Shown: positions 9,213 to 19,707, numbered from the stretch's first letter. The stretch is 58,245 nt of DNA from Chelatococcus sp. (GCA_003248805.1 QFQY01000028.1:1-58245); one strand, 5' to 3'. Notes: generated by a model not told the origin, from the letters alone. Made by a program: numbers and translations.

Positions 9213-10192
9213 GGGTCCGCTCCCCCGTAACCGGCGGCTGGACGACCGACCTTGCCGAGAAGGACGATACCGGCACGGGCCTGGCAGACCAGGGCGGCCG
9301 CGACGACAATCGCCGCTCCGCCAGCCATGACCAGATGGGCCTGAAGAGCGGCGACGGCGTTCCGGATCGTCGCATTCGGCGAGACCGCGGAGGGCCACAG
9401 ATCGACGACGAGCGCGGCGAAGCCGAGCAGGACGATCAGCATCGCCAGCAGGAAGATCTCGCCCCGGCGACCCGTCCAGATCCGCCGCCAGGCGAAGAGC
9501 AGCAGGAGAGCGGCCAGGGCCGCCAGAGGCGCGAGACGCACGATGCTCGGCAGGCCGAACGCGCCCCAGAGGGCGAGCGCGACCACCGTCGCGCCGGTCA
9601 GGACGATGGCGGCATGCGCGACCTCGCGGCCGAAGACCTGAGCCGGGCCGTCGGCCCTCCAGATCAGCCAGCCGGCGCCGAGCAGCGCGTAACCGCCGAT
9701 CAGCCCGGCGCCGCAGAGAGCGGGCAGCGCGAGGTCATCGAGCACCCCACCGCCACCCTGGCCGCTGCGCACGGCGACGCCCAAAATCACCCCCTGGCAA
9801 AGCGTCGCGAGCAGCGAGCCTCCCGCGAAGGCGCAGTCGCAAACCCAGCGGAGCCGCACGAGCCGCGGCCGGAGCGCGAGGACAATCCCGCGGAAGACGA
9901 GCGTGGCGAGCATGACCGCGACAGGCACATGGAGGGCCGGCGACGGAGACGAGCCGCCGCTCGGAAGCACGGCGAGCAGCAACAACCCGCCCATGACGAG
10001 CCAGGCCTCGTTGCCGTCGAGGCCTGGAGCGACGGACGCCATCATCACGTCGCGATCCTGCTGGCGGGGCGCGAGAAGCAGCAGGAATCCGACACCCAGG
10101 TCGAAGCCGTCGGCGAGGACGTAGACGGCCAGGCAGACGATCGCCATCGCGGCCGGGAGCATGGGGATCAGAGCGGCGGTTTCGGAGACCAT
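9209..10192 (-). CDS. Orphan cytochrome bd oxidase subunit II-like protein
   Basis: This 327-residue, very hydrophobic protein is a divergent paralogue of CydB. It keeps ADGFDLGVG (residues 27-35) and LDGNEAWLV (58-66) and has about eight predicted helices. No subunit I gene is adjacent: upstream is a molybdopterin oxidoreductase, downstream an overlapping CDF metal transporter. It could assemble with the CydA at 2220-3632, act alone, or serve a different partner. The first ATG at 10192 has no good Shine-Dalgarno; residue 11 is another ATG. Role unknown beyond family membership. Confidence 0.8.
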   Translation of the reverse strand: MVSETAALIPMLPAAMAIVCLAVYVLADGFDLGVGFLLLLAPRQQDRDVMMASVAPGLDGNEAWLVMGGLLLLAVLPSGGSSPSPALHVPVAVMLATLVFRGIVLALRPRLVRLRWVCDCAFAGGSLLATLCQGVILGVAVRSGQGGGGVLDDLALPALCGAGLIGGYALLGAGWLIWRADGPAQVFGREVAHAAIVLTGATVVALALWGAFGLPSIVRLAPLAALAALLLLFAWRRIWTGRRGEIFLLAMLIVLLGFAALVVDLWPSAVSPNATIRNAVAALQAHLVMAGGAAIVVAAALVCQARAGIVLLGKVGRPAAGYGGADP

Positions 10193-10262
10193 GGCACGGC
10201 GCTCGGCTCAGTTGGAGGATGAGAGGGCGGGCTGTCCGAGGGCGGGCGAGAGCACGAGCATC

Positions 10263-12560
10263 TCACGCTTCCCCGATGGGGGCCGCGGAGCGAACGAGGC
10301 GGATCGGAATCCCCTTGTAGGAAGGCGTGAAGCTGACCGGGTCATGGGCCGCGAGCGGCACCAGAGGATTGACCTCGGGGTAGTAGGCCGCGCAGCTCCG
10401 CTCCGGGAACGGATGGGCGACGAGCTCGAAGCCGCGAACGACCCGGTCGACGCCATCCTCGTCCGCGCCGACCAGATCGACCCGGTCGCCGGGACTGAAG
10501 CCGCGCTTCGCGATTTCCTCGGCGCTCAGGAAGACCACGTCGCGCCGGCCGAAGACGCCGCGATACCGGTCGGACAGGGAGTACAGCGTGGTGTTGTACT
10601 GATCGTGGCTTCGAACGCTCGTCAGCCACAGCACGGCCGCATCATGCGGGTCCGGATCCTCGCACAACCCGTCATAGACCAGGAAATTGGCCTTGCCGGT
10701 GGGAGTCGCCCAGATCCGTTCGCGCGCCGTCGAGGTGAGGTGGAAGCCGCCCGGAACCCGGATGCGGGCGTTGTAGCCCTGGAAGATGGGGAACACCGCC
10801 TCGATATCGTCCCTGATGCGGTCGTAATCGGCGACCAGCCCCTCCCAGTCGACGACCGAGCGGGCTCCGAGCGTGGCGCGCGCCATGCCCGCGACGATGG
10901 CCGGCTCGCTCTTCAGATGCGGCGATGCGGGCTCGTTCATGCCGGTCGAGGCATGCACCATCGACATCGAGTCCTCGACGGTGATCGATTGCGGCCCTCC
11001 GGCCTGGATGTCGATCTCGGTTCGGCCCAGGCAGGGCAGGATCAGCGCCGCGCGACCGTGGACGAGGTGGCTGCGGTTGAGCTTCGTCGAGACGTGGACC
11101 GTGAGATCGAGCCCGCGAAAGGCGTCATGGGTGGCCTGCCAGTCCGGAATCGCCGCGACGATGTTTCCGCCCATGCCGACGAAAACCTTCGTGCGGCCCG
11201 CCGCCATCGCCTCCAGCGCGGTGACGACGTTGTGCCCATGGGCGGTGGGCGGCTTGAAGCCGAAGCGGGCCTCCAGCCGGTCGAGGAAAGCTTGCGTGGG
11301 CACTTCCGTGATGCCGACGGTCCGATCGCCCTGGACGTTGGAATGCCCCCGGACGGGACACAGGCCCGCGCCGTCCTTGCCGATATTGCCGCGCAGCAGA
11401 CAGAGATTCGCCAGCTGCTGGACGCTTCGGGAACCGTGCCGGTGCTGGGTGATGCCCATGCCGAAGACGACGATGGCGCGCTCGGCCTTCATGTAGACAT
11501 GCGCGGCCTCCTCGATCGCTTCGCGCGAAAGTCCCGACCGCGCCTCGATATCCTCCCAGCGCGTGGCCTCGAGGTCGGCGACGAGAGCATCGAGCCCGAG
11601 CGTGTGGCCCCGGATGAAATCCCAGTCCAGAATCGCGCCCTCGCCCGCGGCCCGGGCCTTCTCGTCCTCCTCGACGAGCGTCTTCATCAGCCCTTTGATC
11701 ACGGCGACGTCGCCGCCGACGCGGACCTGGTGAAGGCGCCCGCTGATCGGCGTCGAGGTGAGCGTCGCCATCTCGACCGGGTTCTGCGGCGACTGGAACC
11801 TCTCCAGAGCGCGCTCCCGAAACGGATTGAAGGAGATGATCGCGGCGCCACGGCGCGAGGCGTTGCGCAGGCTGGTCATCATCCGCGGGCTGTTGGTGCC
11901 GGGGTTCTGCCCGAAGATGAAGATGCAGTCCGTCTTGTCGAAATCGTCGAGCAGGACCGTGCCCTTGCCGACGCCGAGCGAAGGCGGCAGGCCGACGCTC
12001 GTCGCCTCGTGGCACATGTTCGAGCAGTCGGGAAAATTGTTCGTCCCGTATTCCCGGACGAAGAGTTGATAGAGGAACGCCGCCTCGTTCGAGGTCCGGC
12101 CCGAGGTGTAGAACTCCGCCATATCGGGATCGGGAAGCGCCGCCAGGTGCCAGCCGATCGTCCGGAACGCCTCGTCCCAGGACACCGGCACATAGCGGTC
12201 ACTCGCCGCGTCATAGGCCATCGGATGCGTGAGGCGCCCGACCATTTCGAGCTCGTAGTCGCTCCATCCGAGCAGCTCGGTCACCGTATGCTGCGCGAAG
12301 AACTCCGGCGCGCAGCGCTTCGCCGTCGACTCCCACGCGACCGCCTTGCCGCCGTTCTCGCAGAATTCGAAGGACGAGGTGTGCTTGGGGTCCGGCCACG
12401 CGCATCCGGGGCAGTCGAATCCGAGCGGCTGGTTCATCCGCAGAAGCGTGGCCGCGCCCTTCAGCGCGATGTCCTGCTCGACCAGATGCTCGCCCAGGGC
12501 CTTGAGCGCTCCCCAGCCGCCCGCGGGCTCGTCATATCGCCGGATCCCTTTCCCCGTCAT
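10263..12560 (-). CDS. FdhF/YdeP-family molybdopterin oxidoreductase
   Basis: This roughly 765-residue cytoplasmic protein belongs to the YdeP branch of the formate dehydrogenase H-like molybdopterin enzymes. The family N-terminal motif GFDCPGCAWPDP contains C50 and C53, and FEFCENG has C67. The Mo-bis-MGD binding segments include FGQNPGTNSPRM and MGGNIVAAIPDW, with a C-terminal molydopterin dinucleotide-binding domain. E. coli YdeP is linked to acid resistance and its substrate is not established, so I do not call this a formate dehydrogenase. No FdhD, electron-transfer subunit or Tat signal is present. The start is ATG 12560 or the adjacent GTG 12563; GGAAGGG lies upstream of both. It is 70 bp upstream of the orphan bd subunit gene on the same strand. 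Confidence 0.9.
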   Translation of the reverse strand: MTGKGIRRYDEPAGGWGALKALGEHLVEQDIALKGAATLLRMNQPLGFDCPGCAWPDPKHTSSFEFCENGGKAVAWESTAKRCAPEFFAQHTVTELLGWSDYELEMVGRLTHPMAYDAASDRYVPVSWDEAFRTIGWHLAALPDPDMAEFYTSGRTSNEAAFLYQLFVREYGTNNFPDCSNMCHEATSVGLPPSLGVGKGTVLLDDFDKTDCIFIFGQNPGTNSPRMMTSLRNASRRGAAIISFNPFRERALERFQSPQNPVEMATLTSTPISGRLHQVRVGGDVAVIKGLMKTLVEEDEKARAAGEGAILDWDFIRGHTLGLDALVADLEATRWEDIEARSGLSREAIEEAAHVYMKAERAIVVFGMGITQHRHGSRSVQQLANLCLLRGNIGKDGAGLCPVRGHSNVQGDRTVGITEVPTQAFLDRLEARFGFKPPTAHGHNVVTALEAMAAGRTKVFVGMGGNIVAAIPDWQATHDAFRGLDLTVHVSTKLNRSHLVHGRAALILPCLGRTEIDIQAGGPQSITVEDSMSMVHASTGMNEPASPHLKSEPAIVAGMARATLGARSVVDWEGLVADYDRIRDDIEAVFPIFQGYNARIRVPGGFHLTSTARERIWATPTGKANFLVYDGLCEDPDPHDAAVLWLTSVRSHDQYNTTLYSLSDRYRGVFGRRDVVFLSAEEIAKRGFSPGDRVDLVGADEDGVDRVVRGFELVAHPFPERSCAAYYPEVNPLVPLAAHDPVSFTPSYKGIPIRLVRSAAPIGEA

Positions 12561-12563
12561 CAC

Positions 12564-13197
12564 CGATCACCCTTCCGCGTCGCATCGAGCCGGGCCGGGC
12601 GCTGCCGCGCCGCCGCGAGATCCGCATCCGCCCGCAGGCCGGGAACGGCCCACGGGAGCAGCCGGGGCCTCGACCCCGACGCCGACGAGCTTAGGCGGCG
12701 CCACCGCCCGCCTGTACCGTCGGAAAGGGTGCCCGCCTCATACTTGCGTTTGGTCCGACTGCCCGCCGGGGAAGCGCGGCGCGCCGCGCATGCGGCGCGA
12801 GGCGCCGGCCTTCCCGCGATGGGGAGGATCGACGGAGCGCCCGCTTCACAAGCCGGTGATCGGGCGGGTGAAATTCTGCCGCTAAGCAGGCTCGGCCGCC
12901 ACCGACGAGGGAGCGCCATCCCGAGGCGCCGGCCCGACGAGCAGGGCTCCCGGCGACTGACGACGGCGCACCATTTCCGTTTATTTCCAGATATTTCCGG
13001 CGGGCATTCGGCGAGCCGACGACGGGCGTCCGCCTTGCCTTTCGCGAGTCCGCTTTGTAGGCCTGCATCTCGCGGCGGGTTGCCGGCGCGGCCCCGATCG
13101 ATGACGTGGATGTCCGAGACGTGAGTGATTCTTCAGGCGCCGATGGGCAGCCGCACCGAACGACGAGCGGGCTCGCCTCGCCCCGGGACGGTCGGCC
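12564..13197. other. 634-bp divergent intergenic region with three phased ATTTCC repeats
   Basis: This gap separates the divergent ydeP-like and macA genes. It has no convincing gene; the open frames crossing it look random. An AT-richer patch holds three ATTTCC direct repeats at 12973-12978, 12983-12988 and 12993-12998, spaced exactly 10 bp apart, i.e. one helical turn. Such phasing is typical of binding sites for OmpR/PhoB-type response regulators. The patch is about 200 bp before macA. No strong promoter pair was recognised. Confidence 0.45.
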
Positions 13198-14424
13198 GTG
13201 ACCCGGCGCCACCTCATCCTGCTCGTCGCGATCCTCGCCGCCGGAGCGTTCGGCTACCAGTTCTGGCGGGCGCGCAGCGCCGCGAGCCCGGCCGCAGCCG
13301 CGGCCACGTCGCTGCCGAGCGTGGAAGCCGTGACCGGCGATGTCGAGGACGTCGTGCTGGCGACCGGCTCGCTCGAGCCGATCCGGCAGGTCAGCGTCGG
13401 CGCACAGGTGTCCGGCCGGATCGTCTCGCTCAAGGTCAGGCTGGGCGACCGGGTCGAGAGCGGCGACGAGATCGCCGAGATCGACGGCATCACGCTGCAG
13501 AACGATCTGCGTTCGGCCGAGGCGGACCTCGCCGCGCTGCAAGCCCAGCGCGAGGAGAAGAAGGCGAACCTCGTCTATGCCGAGGCGACGCTGGCGCGAC
13601 AGCAGCAGATGGTCGCGCAGAATGCGGTCTCCCGCGATGCCTATGACAGCGCCGTCGCGACCGTCGCCACGACCCGCGCCCAGATCGCGAATCTCGACGC
13701 GCAGATCATCTCCGGCCAGGTCAAGGTCGACAAGGCGCGGGCCCAGCTCGCCTATACGCGCATCACCGCGCCGAGCGCCGGGACGGTGCTCGCCATCGTG
13801 AACCAGGAGGGGCAGACGGTGAACGCCGTCCAGTCTGCCCCGACCATCGTCGTGCTGGGCGACGTCTCGACCATGACGGTGAAGGCCAAGATCTCGGAGG
13901 CCGACGTGCTGCGGCTCCAGGTCGGCCAGAACGCCTTCTTCAGCGTGCTCGGAGACCCCGACAGGCGCTATCCCGGGCGGATCGCCTTCGTCGAGCCAGC
14001 GCCGGACACGCTGAAGACGCAGAACGCCACCAGCAGCACGTCCTCATCGGGCACGAGTTCGTCGTCGTCTTCGACCAGCTCTGCGATCTACTACAATGCG
14101 CTTTTCGACGTGCCGAATCCGGAAGGCCGGCTCCTGACCTCGATGACGACGCAGGTCACCGTCGTCGTCGGTAGCGCCCGCGGCGTGGTGACCGTGCCCT
14201 CGACCGCGATCCGGCGCCGTCAGGGAGGCACCTTCGTCGACATCCCCGGCGAGGACGGCAAAGCTGTCCCGCGCAAGGTCACCGTCGGGCTCGACAACAA
14301 GATCCTCGCCGAGATCACCTCGGGCCTGAAGGCGGGAGAACGGATCGTCTCGGTGCAGGCGGGCGCCGCCGCGGGCGGCGGTCCGGGTGGGATGCGCCGG
14401 CCGGCCTCCCCCTTCGGGTTCTGA
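13198..14424 (+). CDS. macA: MacA-like periplasmic adaptor of an ABC efflux system
   Basis: This 408-residue adaptor matches MacA, which links the MacB ATPase to an outer-membrane channel for export of macrolides, peptides or haem-like compounds. One N-terminal membrane helix (about 5-20) is followed by a lipoyl half (VSVGAQVSGRIVSLKVRLGD), a coiled-coil hairpin (about 105-180), the second lipoyl half, a beta-barrel and a membrane-proximal domain. A low-complexity Ser/Thr stretch around residues 280-300 interrupts the beta-barrel, which is unusual in length. The start is GTG at 13198. The stop is 4 bp before macB. Substrate cannot be inferred. Confidence 0.88.
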   Translation: MTRRHLILLVAILAAGAFGYQFWRARSAASPAAAAATSLPSVEAVTGDVEDVVLATGSLEPIRQVSVGAQVSGRIVSLKVRLGDRVESGDEIAEIDGITLQNDLRSAEADLAALQAQREEKKANLVYAEATLARQQQMVAQNAVSRDAYDSAVATVATTRAQIANLDAQIISGQVKVDKARAQLAYTRITAPSAGTVLAIVNQEGQTVNAVQSAPTIVVLGDVSTMTVKAKISEADVLRLQVGQNAFFSVLGDPDRRYPGRIAFVEPAPDTLKTQNATSSTSSSGTSSSSSSTSSAIYYNALFDVPNPEGRLLTSMTTQVTVVVGSARGVVTVPSTAIRRRQGGTFVDIPGEDGKAVPRKVTVGLDNKILAEITSGLKAGERIVSVQAGAAAGGGPGGMRRPASPFGF

Positions 14425-14428
14425 CGGC

Positions 14429-16378
<1,950 letters not shown>

Positions 16379-16420
16379 GGATGCATTGCCGAGAAACCGC
16401 GACCGAGCCTGAGGAAGGGT

Positions 16421-16461
16421 GCCGCCCCGACCGCGATGGGAGGGGTTGAGGTCGGGGCGGC
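16421..16461 (+). terminator. Stem-loop downstream of macB, possible terminator
   Basis: A perfect 12-bp inverted repeat, GCCGCCCCGACC (16421-16432) and GGTCGGGGCGGC (16450-16461), lies about 40 bp after the macB stop. It lacks a T run, so it may stabilise the mRNA or work with Rho instead of being an intrinsic terminator. Confidence 0.4.
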
Positions 16462-16604
16462 GAGGGCCACGCGGGAACGGGTCCATGCATAGGTCGCATC
16501 GGCGCGGCCCGAGGTTCAAACGGTCGAACGCGCCCGAGGATCCCCCTCGATTGACAGGACGGCCGGCCCGCGTTGCTCTCACCCATCGCGATGACGAGGA
16601 GCCG

Positions 16605-17030
16605 ATGGTCGTGGGCGTGGATGATCTGACGGAAGCCGCCGGACGGGCCGGCGTGGCGAGTTTCGAGGCGACGTTCGGCCGCGTGCCCGACAATTTCCGG
16701 CTGCTGGCGGAGCATGCGCCCGGCGCCTTCGCCGGCTATGGCCTGATCCGCAGTGCGATCATGCGCGACAGGGACACCGGCGGGGCGCTCGACCTGAAGA
16801 CCAAGGAGCTCATCTTCGCGCTGCTCGACACGCTGATCGGCCAGAAGACAGGCGCGCGGAACCACGCGGCCGCGGCCGTGAAGCTGGGCCTGACCCTGCC
16901 CGAGCTGGCGGAAGGGCTGGTCCAGGTCGTCATGGCCGGCGGCATCACGACCTGGAACGAGACCGGCGCCGACGTGATGCGCCATTGCCAGGAGATCGTC
17001 GCCGCCAGGCCGGAACCGGCGACGGACTGA
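16605..17030 (+). CDS. Carboxymuconolactone decarboxylase-like (AhpD-fold) protein without the CxxC pair
   Basis: This 141-residue, mainly helical protein has the core of the CMD/AhpD family: ELIFALLDTLIGQKTGARNH, with E68 and H87. AhpD peroxidase-type members carry Cys at the two positions 12 and 15 residues after this Glu; here they are Q80 and G83, so the thiol redox centre is absent. The only cysteine is C128 near the C terminus. The role may therefore be a lyase-like or binding function; no substrate is evident. Start ATG 16605 has GAGGAG just upstream. It stands alone on the plus strand. Confidence 0.75.
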   Translation: MVVGVDDLTEAAGRAGVASFEATFGRVPDNFRLLAEHAPGAFAGYGLIRSAIMRDRDTGGALDLKTKELIFALLDTLIGQKTGARNHAAAAVKLGLTLPELAEGLVQVVMAGGITTWNETGADVMRHCQEIVAARPEPATD

Positions 17031-17063
17031 GCGCGCGACCCACCGCCTTGCCGATGCCCCAGG

Positions 17064-17228
17064 CTATGGCGGCGCGACGAGCCAGAGCGACGCCCCGACC
17101 AGCGCGGCCAGCAGCAGGAGCCTCGGCAGGCTCCGCAGCAGGTCGCGCATCGCATCCTTCGCGCTCGCCTGCCGCAGCGCCCCGTGGATCGCCTCGCGGC
17201 GGCGGCGATAGGCATCGTGAACGGCCAT
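17064..17228 (-). CDS. Small single-helix membrane protein (54 aa), hypothetical
   Basis: A 54-residue frame starts with ATG at 17228 and has GGGAGG about 6 bp upstream, one of the best ribosome binding sites of this region. The first 34 residues are strongly basic (MAVHDAYRRRREAI and onward), followed by a single hydrophobic segment at about 35-52. That layout fits a small inner-membrane protein with its N terminus in the cytoplasm. It lies 45 bp after the DHDPS-like gene on the same strand and may be co-transcribed. I do not recognise a family. It could also be chance coding in GC-rich DNA, but the binding site argues for reality. Confidence 0.5.
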   Translation of the reverse strand: MAVHDAYRRRREAIHGALRQASAKDAMRDLLRSLPRLLLLAALVGASLWLVAPP

Positions 17229-17273
17229 CACGGCCTCCCGAAAAGAGTGGGGGTGGATCGGTCGGCTGCGCGT

Positions 17274-18218
17274 TCACGCCAAAGCCGGCCGGGAGGCTGC
17301 GGCGAGAAAGGGACCGGCCGCCGCACGCCCGCGGGCGGGACACGGCAGATCCTCCACCGCCTGGCGCAACTCCTCGATCCAGGCGGGCGTCGTCGCGACG
17401 AGCGGGAGCCTGCACGCAGGCGACAGCTGCGGGTGAAGCAGAGAGAGCGCGAGCTTGGTTCCGACCGGATCCGGCTCGCGCGAGAGCACGTCGTTGAGCG
17501 GCACCAGCCGCCGCTGCAGCGTCTGCGCCTGGACGAAGAATTCCGAGCGGGCCGCCGCCATGAGTCGCGCCAGCCATTGCGGAACGAGATTGCCCAGGCT
17601 GGTGACCGCGCCGCAGCCCCCCGCGAGAAGATAGGCCGGAATCGCGTCGGAAGCCCCGGTCAGCCGCATGAAGCGCCGGTCGCGGATACGCGCGATGCGA
17701 TCGCAGCGCTGGATGTCGCCGCGTCGCTCGAGAATCGCGACGATATTGGCGGTCGGGCCGAGCGCCTCCAGAGCCGGCAGGGAAATCTCGATCCCGCAGC
17801 GGTCCGGATCATTGTCGAGAATGATCTCGAGCGGCGTCGCGCTCGCGGCCGCCCGGGCATGGGCGACGAAACCGTCCTGGCTCGGCCGGCTGTAATACGG
17901 CGTGCGCAGCAGCAAGGCGCTCGCGCCGGCGGCCGTCGCCTGCCTGATTTCGCCGAGGGTCGCCGCCGTGTCGTTGCTGCCGACCGCCGCGATGATCGGG
18001 AACCCCGGGCCGGCAGCCGCACGCGCGACGGTGAGAAGGTCGAGCCGCTCGCGGGGCGAGAGCGTGGCATGCTCTCCGGTGGCGGTGCCCAGCACGACGC
18101 CGTCCGCGCCCTGGTCGATCTGCCAGCGGACGAGCTGCGCCAGCGCGCCCCGGTCGATCGCCTCTCCCGCGAACGGCGTGACCAGCGCCGTGAACATGCC
18201 GTGGAGCCAATGGTTCAT
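17274..18218 (-). CDS. Dihydrodipicolinate synthase-family protein lacking the catalytic Lys and Tyr
   Basis: This 314-residue protein has the full length and order of motifs of the DapA/N-acetylneuraminate lyase TIM-barrel family: FTALVTPF at the start, GTATGEHATLS (44-54) and RTPYYSRP (105-112). Active enzymes form a Schiff base on a Lys in a GIKE-type motif; the aligned segment here is AILERRGD (161-168) with Leu163 at that place. The proton-relay Tyr of YNVPGRTG is Asp135 in LDNDPDRCG, and the first Thr of the GTTGE motif is Ala46. The protein is thus probably not a normal aldolase; a non-catalytic or altered role is likely. It follows a small gene by 8 bp. Start ATG 18218. Confidence 0.8.
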   Translation of the reverse strand: MNHWLHGMFTALVTPFAGEAIDRGALAQLVRWQIDQGADGVVLGTATGEHATLSPRERLDLLTVARAAAGPGFPIIAAVGSNDTAATLGEIRQATAAGASALLLRTPYYSRPSQDGFVAHARAAASATPLEIILDNDPDRCGIEISLPALEALGPTANIVAILERRGDIQRCDRIARIRDRRFMRLTGASDAIPAYLLAGGCGAVTSLGNLVPQWLARLMAAARSEFFVQAQTLQRRLVPLNDVLSREPDPVGTKLALSLLHPQLSPACRLPLVATTPAWIEELRQAVEDLPCPARGRAAAGPFLAAASRPALA

Positions 18219-18226
18219 GGCCGGCC

Positions 18227-18436
18227 TCACAGCAAGCGCAGCGGCCCGGCGCTGAAGCGCACGGCGCGCGGCCTGCGTCCTGTCTCGGACTCGGCATAGC
18301 GGATCGCCGTGCCCCGATCGGCGAAGATGCCGCCGCCGCGTCCATGCGTTTCGACCGCGACCCAATGCCCTTCCGCATCGAGACCGACGAGGAATGTCGG
18401 CTGCGCTCGGCGAGGAGCGTGAAGACGTTGATGCAT
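18227..18436 (-). CDS. Small conserved-type hypothetical protein (about 69 aa)
   Basis: This short protein includes FLVGLDAEGHWVAVETHGRG followed by IFADRGTAIRYAESETG. It resembles a group of small Rhizobiales proteins with a two-strand and helix fold, for which I know no function. The start is either ATG 18436 (chosen, weak GGAACG upstream) or TTG 18475. The stop is 8 bp before the DHDPS-like gene, so they are probably co-transcribed. The 317 bp upstream to 18753 hold no gene I can support and only weak promoter-like sequences. Confidence 0.6.
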   Translation of the reverse strand: MHQRLHAPRRAQPTFLVGLDAEGHWVAVETHGRGGGIFADRGTAIRYAESETGRRPRAVRFSAGPLRLL

Positions 18437-18753
18437 GATCCAGCGTTCCAAACGGCCATCTGGCCGCCCGGACAAGCTAGGAGGCCGGCCATAGCCGTTC
18501 GAGGCGGGGCCGGAGACGAAGATATCAAGGCCTCATAAACGCCTCGGAGAGACCGGAGCACGGGTCTGGCCGGCGCCGCGGCCATGCCGTCGACGACGAA
18601 AAGCGCGGTCGACGTCGCGATCCCCGGAGACGCGGCGGCATCGGCCGGGCCCTCTCGAGGATGCTCGTCCGGCCCTCGTGCGAGGACCACTGCAACTGCG
18701 CCCCCGGCTTCCTCGCGCCGGGCCCGGATGGCCAACCTGTTGAGAGCGGACAA

Positions 18754-19701
18754 CTAGAGCGCGAGCGACAATGTGCCCCTCGCCCGCGAGACGCAGGGCA
18801 CGATGCGATGCGCGCGCTCCGCGATCTGGAGCACCGCGTCGCGGTGAATGACGTCGCCTTCGGCATATTCGCAGATGCAGGACCCGCACAGTCCGGTCTC
18901 GCATGAGGTTCGTATCGAGACGCCATGGGCCTGCAATACGGAAAGCAGCGTCGCCGAGGCCGGCACATGGAGCCGTTGCCCGGTGGAGGACAGCTCCACC
19001 TCGAAGTCCTCCGGCACGAAGTTCTCGTCCAGCAGTGCCTGGAATTTCTCGGCATGGATCTGCTCGGGCAACCAGCCGCGGCCGAGCGCATGGCGTGTCA
19101 GATCGTCGATCAGGCCGAGCGGCCCACAGGCGTAGAGATGCGTCCCGTCGGGCAGGGCATCGAGCGCGACAGGAGACAGGCGCTGGCCTTCCGCCGAAAA
19201 CCAGGTCGTGAGACGCGCGCCGCAGACCCTGCGCAGCTCTTCGAGCAGCGGCGCTGCCGTCGCGCGCGGCGCACAATAATGAACCGAGTACGGCGCATCG
19301 CCTGCTTCCAGTTCGCGCGCCATGGCGAGGATGGGCGTCACGCCGATGCCACCCGCCATGAGCAGATGATGCGCCGCGCCCTCGGCGAGCCCGAAATTGT
19401 TGCGCGGCGCGGAGACATTGGCGGGCGCCCCCTCGGCGAGGTTCTCGTGAATCCAGGCAGAGCCGCCACGCCCGGCCGCCTCGCGCTTGACCGCGATCGT
19501 GTAGCTGTCGCGCTCGGCCGGATTGCCGCAAAGCGAATACTGGCGGATCTTGCCGTCCGGCAGCAGCAGATCGATATGGGCCCCTGCCGTCCAGGCGGGC
19601 AACTGCGGCCGGCTGGCATGCACGAAGCGCAGCAGCAGCGTATCGTTCGTGACGAAGCGCGCCTCGGCGACGCGCAGCTTCATGATCAGGCGCGCGGACA
19701 T
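18754..19701 (-). CDS. PDR/VanB-family oxidoreductase (flavin, NAD and 2Fe-2S domains)
   Basis: This 315-residue reductase has the domain order of phthalate dioxygenase reductase and vanillate demethylase reductase. A flavin-binding barrel with RQYSLCG (53-59) comes first, then an NAD(P)-binding domain with AGGIGVTPILAMA (116-128), and a C-terminal plant-type ferredoxin whose ligands are C267, C272, C275 and C303. It transfers electrons from NAD(P)H to a partner. No Rieske oxygenase gene is nearby; the gene 6 bp upstream encodes a MOSC protein, so that is the likely electron acceptor. The transporter gene further upstream may supply a substrate. Confidence 0.88.
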   Translation of the reverse strand: MSARLIMKLRVAEARFVTNDTLLLRFVHASRPQLPAWTAGAHIDLLLPDGKIRQYSLCGNPAERDSYTIAVKREAAGRGGSAWIHENLAEGAPANVSAPRNNFGLAEGAAHHLLMAGGIGVTPILAMARELEAGDAPYSVHYCAPRATAAPLLEELRRVCGARLTTWFSAEGQRLSPVALDALPDGTHLYACGPLGLIDDLTRHALGRGWLPEQIHAEKFQALLDENFVPEDFEVELSSTGQRLHVPASATLLSVLQAHGVSIRTSCETGLCGSCICEYAEGDVIHRDAVLQIAERAHRIVPCVSRARGTLSLAL

Positions 19702-19707
19702 GGCCGG

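Noticed and set aside
10263..12560. Calling the molybdopterin enzyme formate dehydrogenase
   Set aside because: The CPGCAWPDP/FEFCENG motifs are of the YdeP branch; no formate dehydrogenase partner subunits or FdhD are present.
12780..12960. A short minus-strand frame (about 30 codons) ending near 12883 in the macA upstream region
   Set aside because: No binding site and a composition like the surrounding non-coding GC-rich DNA.
10161..13124. A 987-codon plus-strand frame opposite the YdeP-like gene
   Set aside because: The composition is that of antisense GC-rich DNA, whereas the minus strand encodes a full molybdopterin enzyme.
14010..14090. The Ser/Thr run in MacA as a sign of a sequencing error or repeat expansion
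   Set aside because: The frame stays intact on both sides and codons vary (TCC, TCG, AGC, ACG), so it looks like a genuine linker rather than a simple-repeat artefact.
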